A stretch of DNA of 64,000 nt from Citrus sinensis. Lineage: Eukaryota > Streptophyta > Magnoliopsida > Sapindales > Rutaceae. A program made the translations under genes and the position numbers. Location: positions 496,001 through 560,000 of the forward strand of contig NC_068559.1 of NCBI RefSeq assembly GCF_022201045.2. Reading direction: 5' to 3'. A model generated the notes under the pieces. That model ran no database searches. It had not been told where the DNA came from and worked only from the letters and a program-made list of their open reading frames with translations. Position 1 is the stretch's first letter. Every line of letters starts with the position of its first letter. Below are positions 1 through 12,377 of this stretch, piece by piece.

Positions 1-249
1 TAAATTTCCTGGTGCTTTCCTCTTACTTACAACTTTTCCAAAATAAAATGGTGCAATTATTTAGAAGACGTATCAATTTTTTTTTTTAAAAAAATGATCA
101 TTTAATGATTAATTTTGAGAAGAATTTAGATTTTGTTATTTAAAACACTTTAAATAAAAGGGATATCGCTAGTTTTATCTACTAAAATTAATATATATTG
201 TTATCACAATAGGGGCAAATGGATCATCGATATTTTATCTTGAGAATAT

Positions 250-455
250 AAAAATATATTTATTATAAGAAAAATATTTAAAAAAAACAAAAAGTACAAG
301 AAAAATATCTTATTATTAATCATTTTATTTACATGAAAATCTATATTTCTTATTTTTGATATTTAATTTTTTTTACTTTAGTTTCTGTTTATATAAATAT
401 GAATAAAAGTGTATTTAAATGTAATGACAATATTGTAAAACCATGGTGCCAGAGA
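250..455. repeat. Degenerate partial copy of a long-inverted-end Mutator-like element
   Basis: The stretch shares word order with the right arm of the element at 46875-47587: a TTATTATAAGAAAA block, a CATATTTCTTATTTTT-like block, a TTTAGTTTCT block, a run resembling AAATATAAATAAAAG, and GACAATATTGTAAA. Matches are interrupted by small gaps. No target-site duplication or intact end could be found, so it is probably an old truncated copy. The remainder of 1-2340 is AT-rich intergenic DNA in which I see no gene. Confidence 0.45.
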
Positions 456-2346
456 TTTTATTGGATATTATGAAAGTATTATGAGGGTAACCGGTATATA
501 TTGATTCCAATATGAAAAAATGACAACATCCCCAAGCAAAATTTAAGATCTTTAATGGAATGAGTGCAACTCAAAAATTAATTTTTAAAAAAATAATAAT
601 TTACTCACATGTGTAATAAAAAAGAATTGTATTTTTTTTCTTTTTTCCAACAAGATCAAGAAAGAGAATTTGGTGGTTTTTCAATGGATGAAATAGTTTA
701 TTTCAATCATTAGTGGTTAATTTTTCTTTTTAGTTATTATATACCATACTTTAAATATATTCCCCTAAATTTGAATCATTGACCTCTTATTTTCATAACA
801 AGAGAACAAACAACTGATTAGTTATTATTTAGAGATAATCAGTGGTTAATTTACAATATGGTTTGAAGAAGGGAAATTAGAGAGATAAAATAAAACCAAG
901 GATAAAGTGGTTGATTCATTAGCACTATAATAACCTCTCAGCATTCTGGAGGAAAATAATGTAAATATCAAGTAACATCCCCAGTGTTTCTGAAAGAAGA
1001 TCTTCACTTAAAGAAACTCATGTTTTAAGATTGACAAACGAAGACTTGACCAAAACTAAATTAAATTAGTATATAGAAGCTGCATTTATCTAGAAGACGT
1101 AGAAAATCTTCTTTCAAAATAATGGCTAGATGTCATCTTTATTTATTATTGATGTTGGTCAAATGACACCATCATTAACAGCAATGAATTCCTCCTTTGC
1201 AAGTTAAATGAATGTAAAAGTCTTCTCTATATCATATAATGCTAAATGTACAGCCCGCCAATAGATTTCAGATAAGATTAAACATATTTTTTTTTCTGGG
1301 TTTAAGTCATATCATCTATGCAATTTAACAATCACCACCATTGGAAATCATAAATATATTCTCTTTGTTTATTTGGGGCTGATTATGAAAGGCACATTTC
1401 ATCAATTTTTCTTTCTTTTAGTCTTTTTCTATTTCCTGGTCCTAGCTAGGAATCATCCACATGAATGCATGCAAATTTGCAATAAGCCAATAAATATAAA
1501 ACAGTTTTTTCTTTGACTCCCTTCCCCCGCCCATAGTTTTATTCTAGTTTAATTGGCATTTATTCCTTCTGAGCGGCAAGCATATATGGCAACACATTTA
1601 CCATACAAGTATTCCGTAGCTTCTCGATCAAGGCAGGTAAAACAGAAGGACTTAGTTCAATTGATCATTGAACTTGTTCATCTTTTAAATAAAAATCTCA
1701 TCTCATTCCATGTGAATATGTTACAGGGTTGGACTTAGAATTTTAAAACATCCAATCTAACATATTAGTCTATCGAGTGGAGAGACTTATCTTATTTATA
1801 AACTCAAAGTAACTCCTCTTTACTAATCAATATAGGACATGACTCAATAGAATATTTGAGGATCTTTACATAATAAAATATAATAATTAGGGTGTTGCCT
1901 ATAAAATTTCGTTAAAATATAGGCAATCAAAGTATTTTTTATAAGATGCAAATAGTCGCATTCCATTGTTTTTTTTTTTTTTTTGGTTCACTATGGTAAC
2001 AAAAGTACAGTGACTAGGGTATTGCGTGGATGTAATCATCGACACACTCAATTCAAGACGACCAAACTAGAGCCAATACATAATTTAATGGCAAACTTTC
2101 TTAAACTACTACATAATTTCAAGATAGATTATATATGTGAAAATGAAGAGATCGTCAAAGGTATACTTAATTATTGAGAACTGATTTAGGTTCTTATTCG
2201 AAATGGTAGCTATTTCAATATAGTGAAGACACAAAAATATTTAACTTTATAAGAAACTTAACGACGAAAGCGGTAGCCATATATACTAGCTACTTAAGCG
2301 TTTTGTTGATAAATCCATGATAAGCAGAAGAAGATTTTTAATGAAG

Positions 2347-2490
2347 ACGAAGATGATCGAAATCAGGTCAAAGAAAGGCACCGATGGCGAAATCTCTCTC
2401 GTGAGCCAAGTCGCCGCGTGTCGATAATCCATATTCATTGAGCAGCCTGTCGAGCTCCCACTCGGGCATCTCCTGGTAATCTTTCTTGGA
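2347..2490 (-). pseudogene. Fragment of a small plant DUF7722-type protein, broken by stops
   Basis: Read on the minus strand, frame 2490 downward gives SKKDYQEMPEWELDRLLNEY, then GLSTRGDLAHERDFAIGAFL, a TGA, and PDFDHLRLH before a TAA. From memory this matches the C-terminal core of short plant proteins with the DUF7722 domain, which usually end in a GAFLWP-like motif. Here the Trp codon position reads TGA (2368-2370), and there is an in-frame TGA just upstream of the fragment. No upstream exon with the rest of the domain was found. It looks like a decayed or transposed gene fragment. The family assignment is by recall and moderate; the broken frame is visible directly. Confidence 0.5.
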
Positions 2491-2499
2491 TCATCAATG

Positions 2500-3401
2500 T
2501 GCAATGAGATTGCTTCCTGGCAGTAATTTATTTATCTAAATGCATCGTTACATATAAAATCTCTCTTAGTTACCGTGCTTTGTGGGTTAGTTGGTACTTG
2601 GTAGTGGGAATATTATTAATTAATTGATGGTAATTAGGAGTTTTTCACAATTTATTTTCAGCGGATAGTCTTCTTGTATTCGGAGTCGTCTGTTGACTTC
2701 GACCTGTAGTTGCTCTGCTGAAAAAGAAGACTATTTTAGGTAATTTCTCAATGCGAAGCTGATTTTTGGATTCCGCCCATGTGCTAATGAAATTTGGTTT
2801 TGACATTTTTTTTTTTTGTTTTTGGGGGAATATCAGTACATTTATGATAGAATTAACACAACATTTTAAAATTTACTCAAATTATTTAAATAATAGTCTC
2901 AAAGTGGCGGAACGTACCGATTCATCTGTAATAATATAACTACTTATAGTATGTGTACCGCAGTATGAGTAATGCTTCGACTTATGACTAAAGTTGAGAT
3001 ACAAAGTTGGAGTTGTTAATTATATACATTTTATGTGTTATTCATTGATTGGTGGTATTTTATATTTACCAAATTAATAATGATATAAAAAAATCGACCA
3101 CCACATAATATTTGATAGTCATTAATTAGTGCTATTACCCACATTCGATACAATAAAAATTTTGTAACCGTAGGCCGAAATATTTCGCAAATACCCGTAG
3201 CAGCTTGTTCTAATAACAAAACAGTTTATTTTGTACTTTTAACCAGTCGTTTTTTGACAATTAAAACTTTTCTTCAACATTAGCTATAATAGCATATCAG
3301 CTCCATGACATCCAACAGAGCCCTAATCCAGTTGCAGTTGTACTGAACATAGTAGATCTGTAGATATCAGTACAGAAAGGTGTATATACATTAGGGGGAC
3401 C
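2500..3401. other. Intergenic, nothing recognised
   Basis: AT-rich sequence with only short, unconserved open frames. A short minus-strand stretch near 2645-2705 has somewhat balanced composition and an intron-acceptor-like end, but I could not link it to a gene. Confidence 0.4.
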
Positions 3402-3545
3402 TTGTTAAGTTACATAATTATGTAGCATACATCAACCTAATAGTTACTACCAGTAACACATAATTAGTTTTTGTTGATTATATTTTTGTGTTACTGGTAA
3501 CAACTGGTAGGTTGATGTATGTTATATAATGATGTAACTTAACAA
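3402..3545. mobile_element. Fold-back MITE, 144 bp
   Basis: The two halves are near-perfect inverted repeats of about 58 bp. The left end reads TTGTTAAGTTACATAATTAT; the right end, reverse complemented, begins TTGTTAAGTTACATCATTAT. The shared inner words ACATACATCAACCTA and CCAGTAACAC lie in the same order in both arms. A short AT-rich loop of about 20 bp separates the arms. No clear target duplication was seen, so the superfamily is undecided. Confidence 0.7.
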
Positions 3546-3561
3546 CCATCACATTCGGGTA

Positions 3562-3985
3562 GCAAATTGTGGGATTGAGTCGGGCTTTTCTAAGCCTATA
3601 TTATTGAAAACAAGCTCAAACCTTTCAAAAGTCTGTCCAAATTTGGATGGGCTGGGCCTGAGCTTTTTCATTAATTATTAAATAAATTTTTAATAAAATA
3701 AAAAAATTAAATGAAAGATAATTATCCAATACATAATAAAATAATAGTCTAATATACAAAATATTAGTAACACAATATAATAAATCACAAATACTAATAT
3801 AAAAAATCATATTAATTTAATATTTTGAGTTTTTTTATTTAAATTTAATTTATTTTTTATTTATAAATTAAAAAGTTTTTATTCCTAGGCCCTTATTCAG
3901 GCTCAATCTATGCAAGATTTGCAACTTTTCAACCCATATTCAGGCTCAACCCATGCCCCCCGGCTTTTTTGCCAACCCCAATATA
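3562..3985. repeat. Possible degenerate hAT-like repeat
   Basis: The left part carries words such as GAGTCGGGCTTTT and GGGCTGGGCCTGAGC. The right part carries inverted counterparts such as AGGCTCAACCCATG and a terminal CCAACCCCAA. This resembles the subterminal composition of the hAT-type element at 34938-35426. The ends are too diverged to fix the borders or a target duplication. Confidence 0.3.
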
Positions 3986-4160
3986 CATACATAAGCAACA
4001 TGTGTTATTCAAGTAACCCACGTAATCAAATGAGTAATGATAGACATTCCAATTTTTCTTAATCTCAAGTTTGATCTCAAAGTGATGTGTCATTAATTGA
4101 CTAATTGGTAATTTTTTATCATATACAAGTGAATTAATTGTACTATCTCATTAATAAATT

Positions 4161-4735
4161 GATGAACGCGAAACGCCACGTAGCACTACTCTAATCAAAT
4201 ATCCGAAGGTCCAACATGTTCCACTGTTGGACTCAACATCTACAAAGATACACCACTCGACGAGGGGCCCTTGATCACAATAATTGGGCCTCATTTTCTC
4301 ACTACATGGTCATCTACTTAGCCGAAATGATCACAATCATTGGGCCTAATCGTCTTACCACACGATGATCACTTTGCCACATGCTCAAATAATTGGACAT
4401 GTTAATGTCACCACACGATCTTCAATCCAAAACGGTGGCCACCCGAAGATTAACCACCAGATGATGTGGCCTACACGATCAATCATCAACGTCACCACAC
4501 GATTAGCTTGATCAAATGATTAGATGTGACATCGCAAATAATTAGAGGGGGCCCCGGTTCGTTAAACATTCAAGTCAGTGTGCTTCTTGCCAATTGAGGC
4601 CCAAACGCGAGCGTTCCCTAAGCACATAGGCCTGAACGAGTGGCCTTACGGGTCCGTACCCGAAAGGCCACTTATAAATGAGTGGCTCTGGGGACTGCAG
4701 TTAATTCGGTTGATGCTCGGTCGTTGTTGACAGAA
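4161..4735. repeat. GC-richer interspersed stretch with internal repeats, class unknown
   Basis: This stretch is clearly richer in G and C than its flanks. It contains a repeated 17-mer-like word (GATCACAATAATTGGGCC near 4273 and GATCACAATCATTGGGCC near 4330) and several copies of CACACGAT between about 4360 and 4500. Near 4671 a TATAAAT box follows a GGCCACT block. It has no open frame of note. It may be a remnant of a retrotransposon end or another repeat, but no borders are visible. Confidence 0.3.
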
Positions 4736-6739
4736 TCTGAGCCGTTGAAGTATATTACAGTTTGCTTTCTGAGGTGGGCTTGTGGGGCAGCCATGCAAAG
4801 GACGAGGCCTCACAGGCCACAGCATATTTCTTCGGAGGAAAAAATTACGTAGTTTCCATAACGAGAAAAAAAAAAAAATACAGAGAATATACTCTTTAAA
4901 ATGCCTTGAAAAAGAGTTTATACATGTACAAAAAAAGGGTTCAGATATGGTGTGAAGTGTGATTGTACAATGTGAACAGGAATATGTATATTGAAGGCTT
5001 TTACATAAACTTCATCACTTATCTAGTCGAGAAAAATGATGGTGATAATTACTATTTTTTTAAATCTACTAAAAAAAAGATATACAAAATAATATTAGGT
5101 ATGTAACTAAATTCATCTTAATTACGATATACTAAGTGATACTTTGTGACACTTTTAATCCGACTTTATTCGCATTTCACGATAAATAATATAGTTGTTA
5201 TAATATATCAAACAATAATTTTAAAAAATTATGTGATTGAGTTCTAATAAATAATAGTCTGTTGAGCGATACTATTACTCAACGTAAAGTAAGTATTCGT
5301 CTACTAAATCAAAATCAAAAGATATATGTATGATCCTAAATGTTTGTGATATTTGAAAGGGGCTTTGAGTTGTGGGAATAGCTAGGCTTAAGTAATAAGT
5401 AGTTATGGAGCATTAGGCTAAGTCAAGATAAAGCTTTTCAGTTAAGCGGAGAAGTGATGTGAAGCTCATTTATTGGAGTGTTAGAACAAAGAGATGCGTC
5501 AACATACACCTTGGATTGTTTTACTTATACTTTTTCAATTTGTCTTCTTGGCCAAAAGTTAATCATACAAAGAAAATACTCTTCCTCCTCTATAAAAGAC
5601 GTACACATCTTTAAAAGTTAAAAAGCATAAGAATTTTTTTTTAAAAAAAAAAAAAAACTATCATGGGGCTTGAGGGTTAAATGTAACAATTTCTGTTCGA
5701 TGCTGTCAGCTTTTGATTTTGTAACCTATATGCGTCAACAAGTCAAGTTGCAAACAAATTATTTAAAACAATTTTGAATATTAATTCTTTTTATTATTTA
5801 TGTTCACTATTGAATTTTGCACCCAAAACAACTTGCAATGAGAAAATCATTATACAAGTATTTTGTAAATACAATCATAAAAATGAAAAAGGAGGAGGAG
5901 AAGAAGTAGAAGACCGAGAAGAAGAAGAAGAAGAAGAAGGAAACACAAAAATATGATAGTTTTACAATGATTTTATTTTTTATTTTTAAAAAATAAAAAT
6001 TATCACATATATTTTGTAGTAAAAATTATTTCAAAATATTGATTTCATTATTGTTCATCTAAGTATCGGCTAAGACGTTAGAAATAAAAGTTTTAAGGTT
6101 TAAGTCATGAGAATTTATACATTGAATAATAATTCTACCATATAGGTTTTTATAGTAATTATATAATATCGACTCATAATAAATAATTCTTAATAGTAAT
6201 TCATATAATAGGTATTTTTATAATAAAATTTTATTAAAATTAAAGTGTCTAGAATAATTTTTATAGTGCAAATATCCATGTCCTTTGACTTAATATCCCC
6301 AACGTTATACTTAATGCACACACATCATTCACTTTCATATATTTATTTTTATTTAATTAGAAAAACTAAGGCTTATAAAAACTCCTAACGCGCACCTTTG
6401 CTAGGTGAGTGGAATTGGTCCTATAATTTCAAATTATATTGAAGGAATTGCTTCTAAGCTAGTGAGTGATATGACATTGTTCCATCTTTAAAATTATCAA
6501 CATTTAATGTAAAATCACATTATAAAATAGGTCCACACTAACTCAAGTAATATTGTTGAGTTACCGCACATATTTGCTATAACTTTTTTGGCAGGCAATT
6601 ATGTAACACGTTAAAAATTAAATTAAAAGCAAAGGTGTCATAAGAATACTGCGAAGCACTTGCCAAGTAATTAAATTTTATTTTTTTTTATGAGAAAGTA
6701 ATTAAATGTTAAGTGGAAAAAAAAAAGGGGGGGCATAGT
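4736..6739. other. AT-rich intergenic region
   Basis: No gene seen. The only ordered structure is a purine-rich GAG/GAA microsatellite at about 5888-5940. Confidence 0.5.
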
Positions 6740-7227
6740 CCTCTTACCGAACACTATGATTGAGGCAAGGTGGACCTACGCCTGATGTGTCACGACACTT
6801 CCACAACTCCGGACCCCTGAAAGAGACACGTGGCGATACAAATGATTGCACTAATCCCAGTATCCTTACACGTGGCGAGCTCTAGAGAGACCACGAGGTT
6901 AACAGAGGAGTGACCTTCCAGAAACTTCCCGGCAACTCCTGGCTAGCATTCACTGAGGGATCTAGCGGCCGACATCAAGCCACGTGTAATAATTTCCACG
7001 TCAGTATCCGGCGTGGCACCCCCATTCTCCTGAAAATGATACGCTTTAGGGCGGGCAGTAGCAGAACACTTTTCTATTTGTCTACAGACTCTTAAGAAGT
7101 TCACCTAACTCGAAGTCGAAGCACAGGAACAGAAAACAAACAACTGAACAAAAAAAAAAAAAAAAAAACAGAGAGCATTGGCAACAAAATCTCAAACTTC
7201 ATTACATTCCTTCTCTTCATTTCCGAG
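6740..7227 (+). promoter_or_regulatory. Promoter and 5' leader region of the RCC1 gene, with clustered G-box/ABRE cores
   Basis: This GC-richer block lies directly upstream of the RCC1 start codon. It carries CACGTGGC at 6827-6834 and again at 6869-6876, and CACGTGT at 6981-6987, with further ACGT-type sites around 6997 and 7011. Such sites are bound by bZIP and bHLH factors and are typical of ABA-, light- and cold-responsive plant promoters. A poly-A tract (about 7150-7168) lies in the presumed leader. That these sites regulate this gene is inferred from position only. Confidence 0.5.
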
Positions 7228-10200
7228 ATGAATGGGGAAAGGCAAGAAGAGAAAATGGAGAGAGTTGTGTTCATGTGGGGCTATCTTCCCGGAGCGTTGC
7301 CGCAGCGGTCGCCGATTTTATCCCCGCTCGTCGTCAGATTGCCGCTTACTGTTGGGTCCGCCTGGAGGGATGTTTGCGGTGGCGGTTGCGGATTCGCCAT
7401 GGCCATTTCTGGTGCTCTTTTTAATCTTTGACTTTCTAAATTTTTTTGACTTTTTTTTTTTTGGTTCTAAAAAAAAAAAAAAAAACTGTTTGTTTTCGTT
7501 ACTTTGGATTAGGAAAATTTATTTATTTTTTAATTGCATTTTTTTTTCGGTTGCTTGTTGCTGAGGAAATGTGGAAAAATTAGCTGCTGTTCTTATCTTC
7601 TTTCATGTTGTGTTGGCTTCAAAACAATCAATCTTTTATCAATTTATGTTTAATTTTGGTTATTTTCCTGCGTTTTCTAGGTAGCCAAACAGTTGGGGTT
7701 GCATTTACATGTTGTTCATTTTTTTTTTCTTTCTTTTGCTGAAATTTTTTTCAAAGATAAAACTTCGAATTTCAGCCGCCTTAAGTAGGTCATTTAATTA
7801 CTTTCATACTAGCTTTCATTTGATTCCAATTCAGTGTTGAATTATTGTTATGCTCAAAAGCTTATTTTACATGTGTTTTGGTCAAGAAATATGAATTCTA
7901 GCATGTTTTTGCCCGGTTAATTTTTATTTTATTAATTGATTTAGAAATGGTAGTTTTTTCTTTCTTTACTTATGTCTCTCTTTCAATCAGACTCCAGAAA
8001 GCTCATTACTTGGGGTTCTACAGATGACCTAGGTCAAAGCTATGTGACATCCGGGAAGCATGGGGTAGTGCAGCACCACATAGTACAGCTAGTTCATTAC
8101 TATTTTCAAACATTTATTTGCAGAATTAACTTATATTTCTTGGTAATTTGATTGTTAAGGAAATTCCCGAGCCTTTCCCTCTCCCAACTGAAGCCTCTAT
8201 AGTAAAAGCTGCTGCAGGTTGGGCACACTGTGTTGCAGTTACAGGTATGTAAAATTATGTTATGCTATACACAGCCGGAAGCAATGAATTTTTTGGGTTA
8301 GCAAAGAGAAGGTAAATAAATCTAAATGTGGTTGCCTTCCGTCTGTCTTTTTCCAGAGGGTGGAGAAGTTTATACATGGGGATGGAAAGAGTGTGTTCCT
8401 TCAGGGAGGGTCTTCGGAGATCTATCCACAGGGACAGGTTTAGATAAGGATGTGTTTGAAAGACAAAGTTCATTCTTGACGGAGCAAGGTAAATTCAAGT
8501 TTGGCAAAATTATTAAGAGAACGGACTACACAGGATAGATTTTATTTGCTGCAGACTTACGTGATGAAGGATCATACTATTGCAGTAAGCCCGCGTTCTC
8601 AAGTCTCAAGATCAAGTGGTGGAACCTCGTCTGGTACTGATGGTAGAGGAAGTGGAGAGGAAGGTTCAAAACGGAGGAGAATATCATTGGCAAAACAAAC
8701 TGCTGAAAGTTCATCTTCTGGTGATGAAAATCTCTCAGCTTTTCCATGTCTAGTAACTCTGAATCCAGGCGTCAGGATAGCCACTGTAGCTGCTGGTGGA
8801 AGACATACTTTAGCTTTGTCAGGTAAGTCTTTTTAAAGCAACTTTATCATCTACTTCTCTGCACTGTGATCACAGATCATAGGTTGATCTGGGGTCAGAC
8901 CTGTGGGTATGGTTTATGTATCCTAATTCTGCTGAACTTTCAGATATAGGACAGGTCTGGGGTTGGGGCTATGGCGGTGAGGGGCAGCTAGGCTTGGGTT
9001 CCCGAATACGAATGGTGTCCTCTCCACATCCCATACCTTGTATCGAGTCCGCCTATGGGAAAGATAGATCTGCAGCACTTTCTCGGGGAAGCGTGAATTC
9101 TGAGGGACCGGGTTTTAGAGTTCCTGGAAACTATGTGAAGGGGATTGCCTGTGGAGGGCGGCATAGTGCAGTAATCACCGGTATGTTTTGATGGTGCTCT
9201 TTCTAACTGGTTGAATATGAAGAACAAACTAAGTTTGCTCAGGATTATTTCAAAGGACAGTTTGATTTACAACTTTAGGCATTCAAACTTCAGCATCTGT
9301 GCTTAGTGACATTTTTAATTTAGCATAAAATTTTCCAACTTGCCTCTTTGCTTTTGTCTCCTTTGCACTTTCTAGGTAACTCAATCTACTAGCTTTATTT
9401 GTGGTTAACTTCTACATGTTTTCATATCATTAATTCATAAATAATTTTTGCCACTAACAGATGCTGGAGCACTACTTACTTTTGGTTGGGGGCTCTATGG
9501 ACAGGTAAGTAATCGCCTAGTAGCATTCATTGCTTCTTTCCTTTGGTGTGATTTATTTTTAATTGTTTTTTTTTCTTTTTTATGATAATTTGGTTGTCTT
9601 TTCTTAAGTTGTGAATCTTCGCCTAGACATGGCTGGTCATGTTTTGGGTGGAGATCAGGGTCTCATTGTGAAAGTCAGTTTTGTTTTTCTCTAATTAAGA
9701 AAGCAAAACTGCAAAAGCAGAAGGCAAAATCTTCTATTCACTATCTTAGTCTTCTGTCCTAAGTAGCAGTAAGTTAATCAGAAAAAATATGGAGGACAAT
9801 GGAGTTTGGATTTTGGAAGTTTTGGTAGATCTCTTCACCTCTTCTTTTGTCTTGATAATGTCGGGTATTCCTCTTGGGTGTAGTCCTCTTAGTCTCCTGA
9901 TTTTAAATAGCTGGTGTCAATAAGTTTCCTGCACAAACTAGTTTGTTTCTGGAAAATTTCTTACTTAGCAACCATTAATAATTAAGGTAGCTGTTTGAAT
10001 CAGTTTCTTCTTGATTAGTCCAATCTCAGAGTTCTATATCATTCCATGCTTGTGCGCTTAGGAATTCTTGATTGCAAAATCTAAGTTGTGCACTTATTTA
10101 CCAAAGAATATTACATCTGAACCATGTGTTCTACAATTTTAGATGGTGTTCAACTTTCTAATTATCTTCCCACACGTGAGACTGCCCCGAATTTCTCCTT

Positions 10201-11498
10201 TTAACTGTTTTTCAGGATCCATTTGTAGGTAAAGTAGATTTTGGTGGAGAAAAAAGCACAGTAGATGTTCAAGATGAAGTTCACTGTAACAAGGGATAGT
10301 TAACTCTGTTTCTTTTTCAATATTATCCTTTTCTTTTATTACAGTGAATAAAATGTTTTTAATTTTTTCTGCATTTTTATCAAGTGTGGGCAAGGAAGTA
10401 CAGATGATGAGTTAAGCCCGAATTGTGTATCTTCACTACTGGGCATCCAGATCGAGGGAGTGGCTGCAGGACTATGGCACACCATTTGCATTTCCAGCGA
10501 TGGTGACGTGTATGCTTTTGGTGGGAATCAATTTGGGCAATTGGGAACTGGTGGTGATCAAGCAGAGGTATAGTTGTTTACTTTCCACTATTAATACAGT
10601 CAAATGTATCGACCTATCAGCTGGCATGTTCTCCTTAGCCAAATCATGATATGCAAGTTTGATGATAGTCCCATTATAGAATCTAGTCCAATTAGGCAAC
10701 AGTATTTTTAGTATATAATATACTAGAATTGAATGTGCAAATTTAACACAAGGCAGAAGACTCAAACCTCTTCTTCAACTCCCTCATAAGTTGAATTTTG
10801 AGAAGATTGTCGACTGCAATGAAATTTGTGCCATTAACTTTAGTATTTATTGAATTTCTAAATCAGACTCTCCCCAGGCTGTTGGATGCTCCAAGTTTGG
10901 AAAATGTACATTCAAAAAGTGTCTCTTGCGGGGCGCGTCACACTGCTGTAATTGCAGGTATGCTGGTAGAGCATTTGTGAATCTTCCAAATCTGCTTTTC
11001 TTTCTTTCCAAGCTATAAAGCCAACGTCGAAAGTTGTGATGATTCAAACTTGTATATGTTTTGCCTCTTAGTTGTATACTCTTTTATTAATAAAGCTGTA
11101 ATTGGCTGACTCTTTGCTCTCTGCTGCTTGAAGATGATGGAAAAGTGTTCTGCTGGGGATGGAACAAGTATGGCCAGGTATTTTACCTTGTACTGATCAA
11201 TTAGTTCATTTGAGGGCAGATCAACACCCAGTGATACTAGATAATTTCATTTCTCTGTTTTTATCACAAATGACGTGATCTCTATGGTATTTTGAAGCCG
11301 TTTTATTTAAATTTTGTGTAGCTTTACAATGTCACAAGTAACTAAACTTGGTAAATTTCTGAGTGCATGAAACAGCTTGGCTTGGGTGATGTCATTGATC
11401 GCAACATTCCATCTCAAGTTACTATCGAGGGTTGTGTACCTAGGAACGTGGCATGTGGCTGGTGGCATACCCTACTTCTTGCTGTGCCCCCTACTTGA
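7228..11498 (+). CDS. TCF1: RCC1-repeat family protein (TCF1-like), 477 aa, 11 exons
   Basis: Coding exons are 7228-7411, 7991-8064, 8160-8244, 8357-8488, 8586-8822, 8944-9180, 9461-9504, 10385-10567, 10867-10957, 11134-11177 and 11376-11498. All introns are GT-AG and the joined frame is open to TGA. The product is a chain of RCC1 beta-propeller blades, seen as WGWGYGGEGQLGLG, FGWGLYGQCGQG, FGGNQFGQLGTG and CWGWNKYGQLGLGD, alternating with CGGRHSAV, GLWHT, CGARHTAV and CGWWHT. Between blades (about residues 160-200) there is a Ser-rich, basic insertion containing KRRR, possibly a nuclear signal. From memory the N-terminus and layout match Arabidopsis At3g55580 (TCF1), a cold-induced nuclear RCC1 protein of similar length. 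RCC1-like plant proteins include UVR8, but the UVR8 tryptophan set was not checked. The start is the first ATG after the leader. The gene converges on the BPM3-like gene. Confidence 0.9.
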
Positions 11499-12377
11499 GC
11501 ATCTACCTATTTTAAGGCGTTGGCAACAGTTTTGTTAGATTAGCAGTCTGATTGATTGGTATATTGGTCGTTTGCATATATTTGATACAGTAGCTTGTAC
11601 ATGTATTCATGTGTGCTTCCTCTTCATTTATTCATGGTGAGGGCTCGCCGTGATTAGGTATATTGAAATATGAATAATACTAATATGCACAACATGATTT
11701 TGTCCATTGTGTATATTTCGATGTTAGTCAGCTTGAACCATCCAATGTAGTCATTTGCCAGGAGAAGTCACGCGGTTGTATTGAGGTTCCATTAATCCAA
11801 TCGTGTTCCTCTGTTATTCATTGTTACCTTACTCTGTAAGTCCAGTGCTGTAAAACTTCTGTTAACGATTTTCCATAACAAATGTGGATTATTAATTGAT
11901 TTCAAAGTTGTCTCAAGGAAGAACAAAAGAATTCTTGCCATTTGAGAGATGGTGAGCTATGTATATGATCAAGTGATTCTGTCCATTCAGCGTAAGACAT
12001 ATTCAAGTAAGGGAACTGCGAACATTCTCCACGGCGAAATATCAAATAAAACTAAACTGGCAAAGGCAAGGAAGAGTATCTATAAACTTGATGGCATCAA
12101 ATATTTAAAAGACATACGGGAACGAGAGTTGTTCAGTTTCACATTTACAAAAATGTATAGATGAGAGAGGGAGTGAGGGAAAGAGGGACAGCGGATAACT
12201 ACTTTTATATGAAAGATCTAGGGACAGGCAACATAACTACTTTTATGTGAAAAACCTAAGGACAGGCAACACTATGAGCACTTCCTAATATTAACATGGA
12301 GAGTATAACTTGGGACTGTGTCAGCCAAACAACTCAAACCTTTTAAGCATTGTAGTATTTTGGAAGAGATAAAAGGT
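11499..12377. other. Convergent intergenic region, 3' ends of two genes
   Basis: This 0.9-kb interval separates the stop codons of the RCC1 gene (+) and the BPM3-like gene (-) and should hold both 3' UTRs. A small imperfect direct repeat (ATAACTACTTTTAT with GACAGGCAACA) occurs at about 12194-12270. No other gene seen. Confidence 0.5.

Noticed and set aside
2640-2710. Possible upstream exon of the DUF7722-like fragment
   Set aside because: The minus-strand reading (SNYRSKSTDDSEYKKTIR) ends in a stop and does not continue into the fragment's frame; no family recognised.
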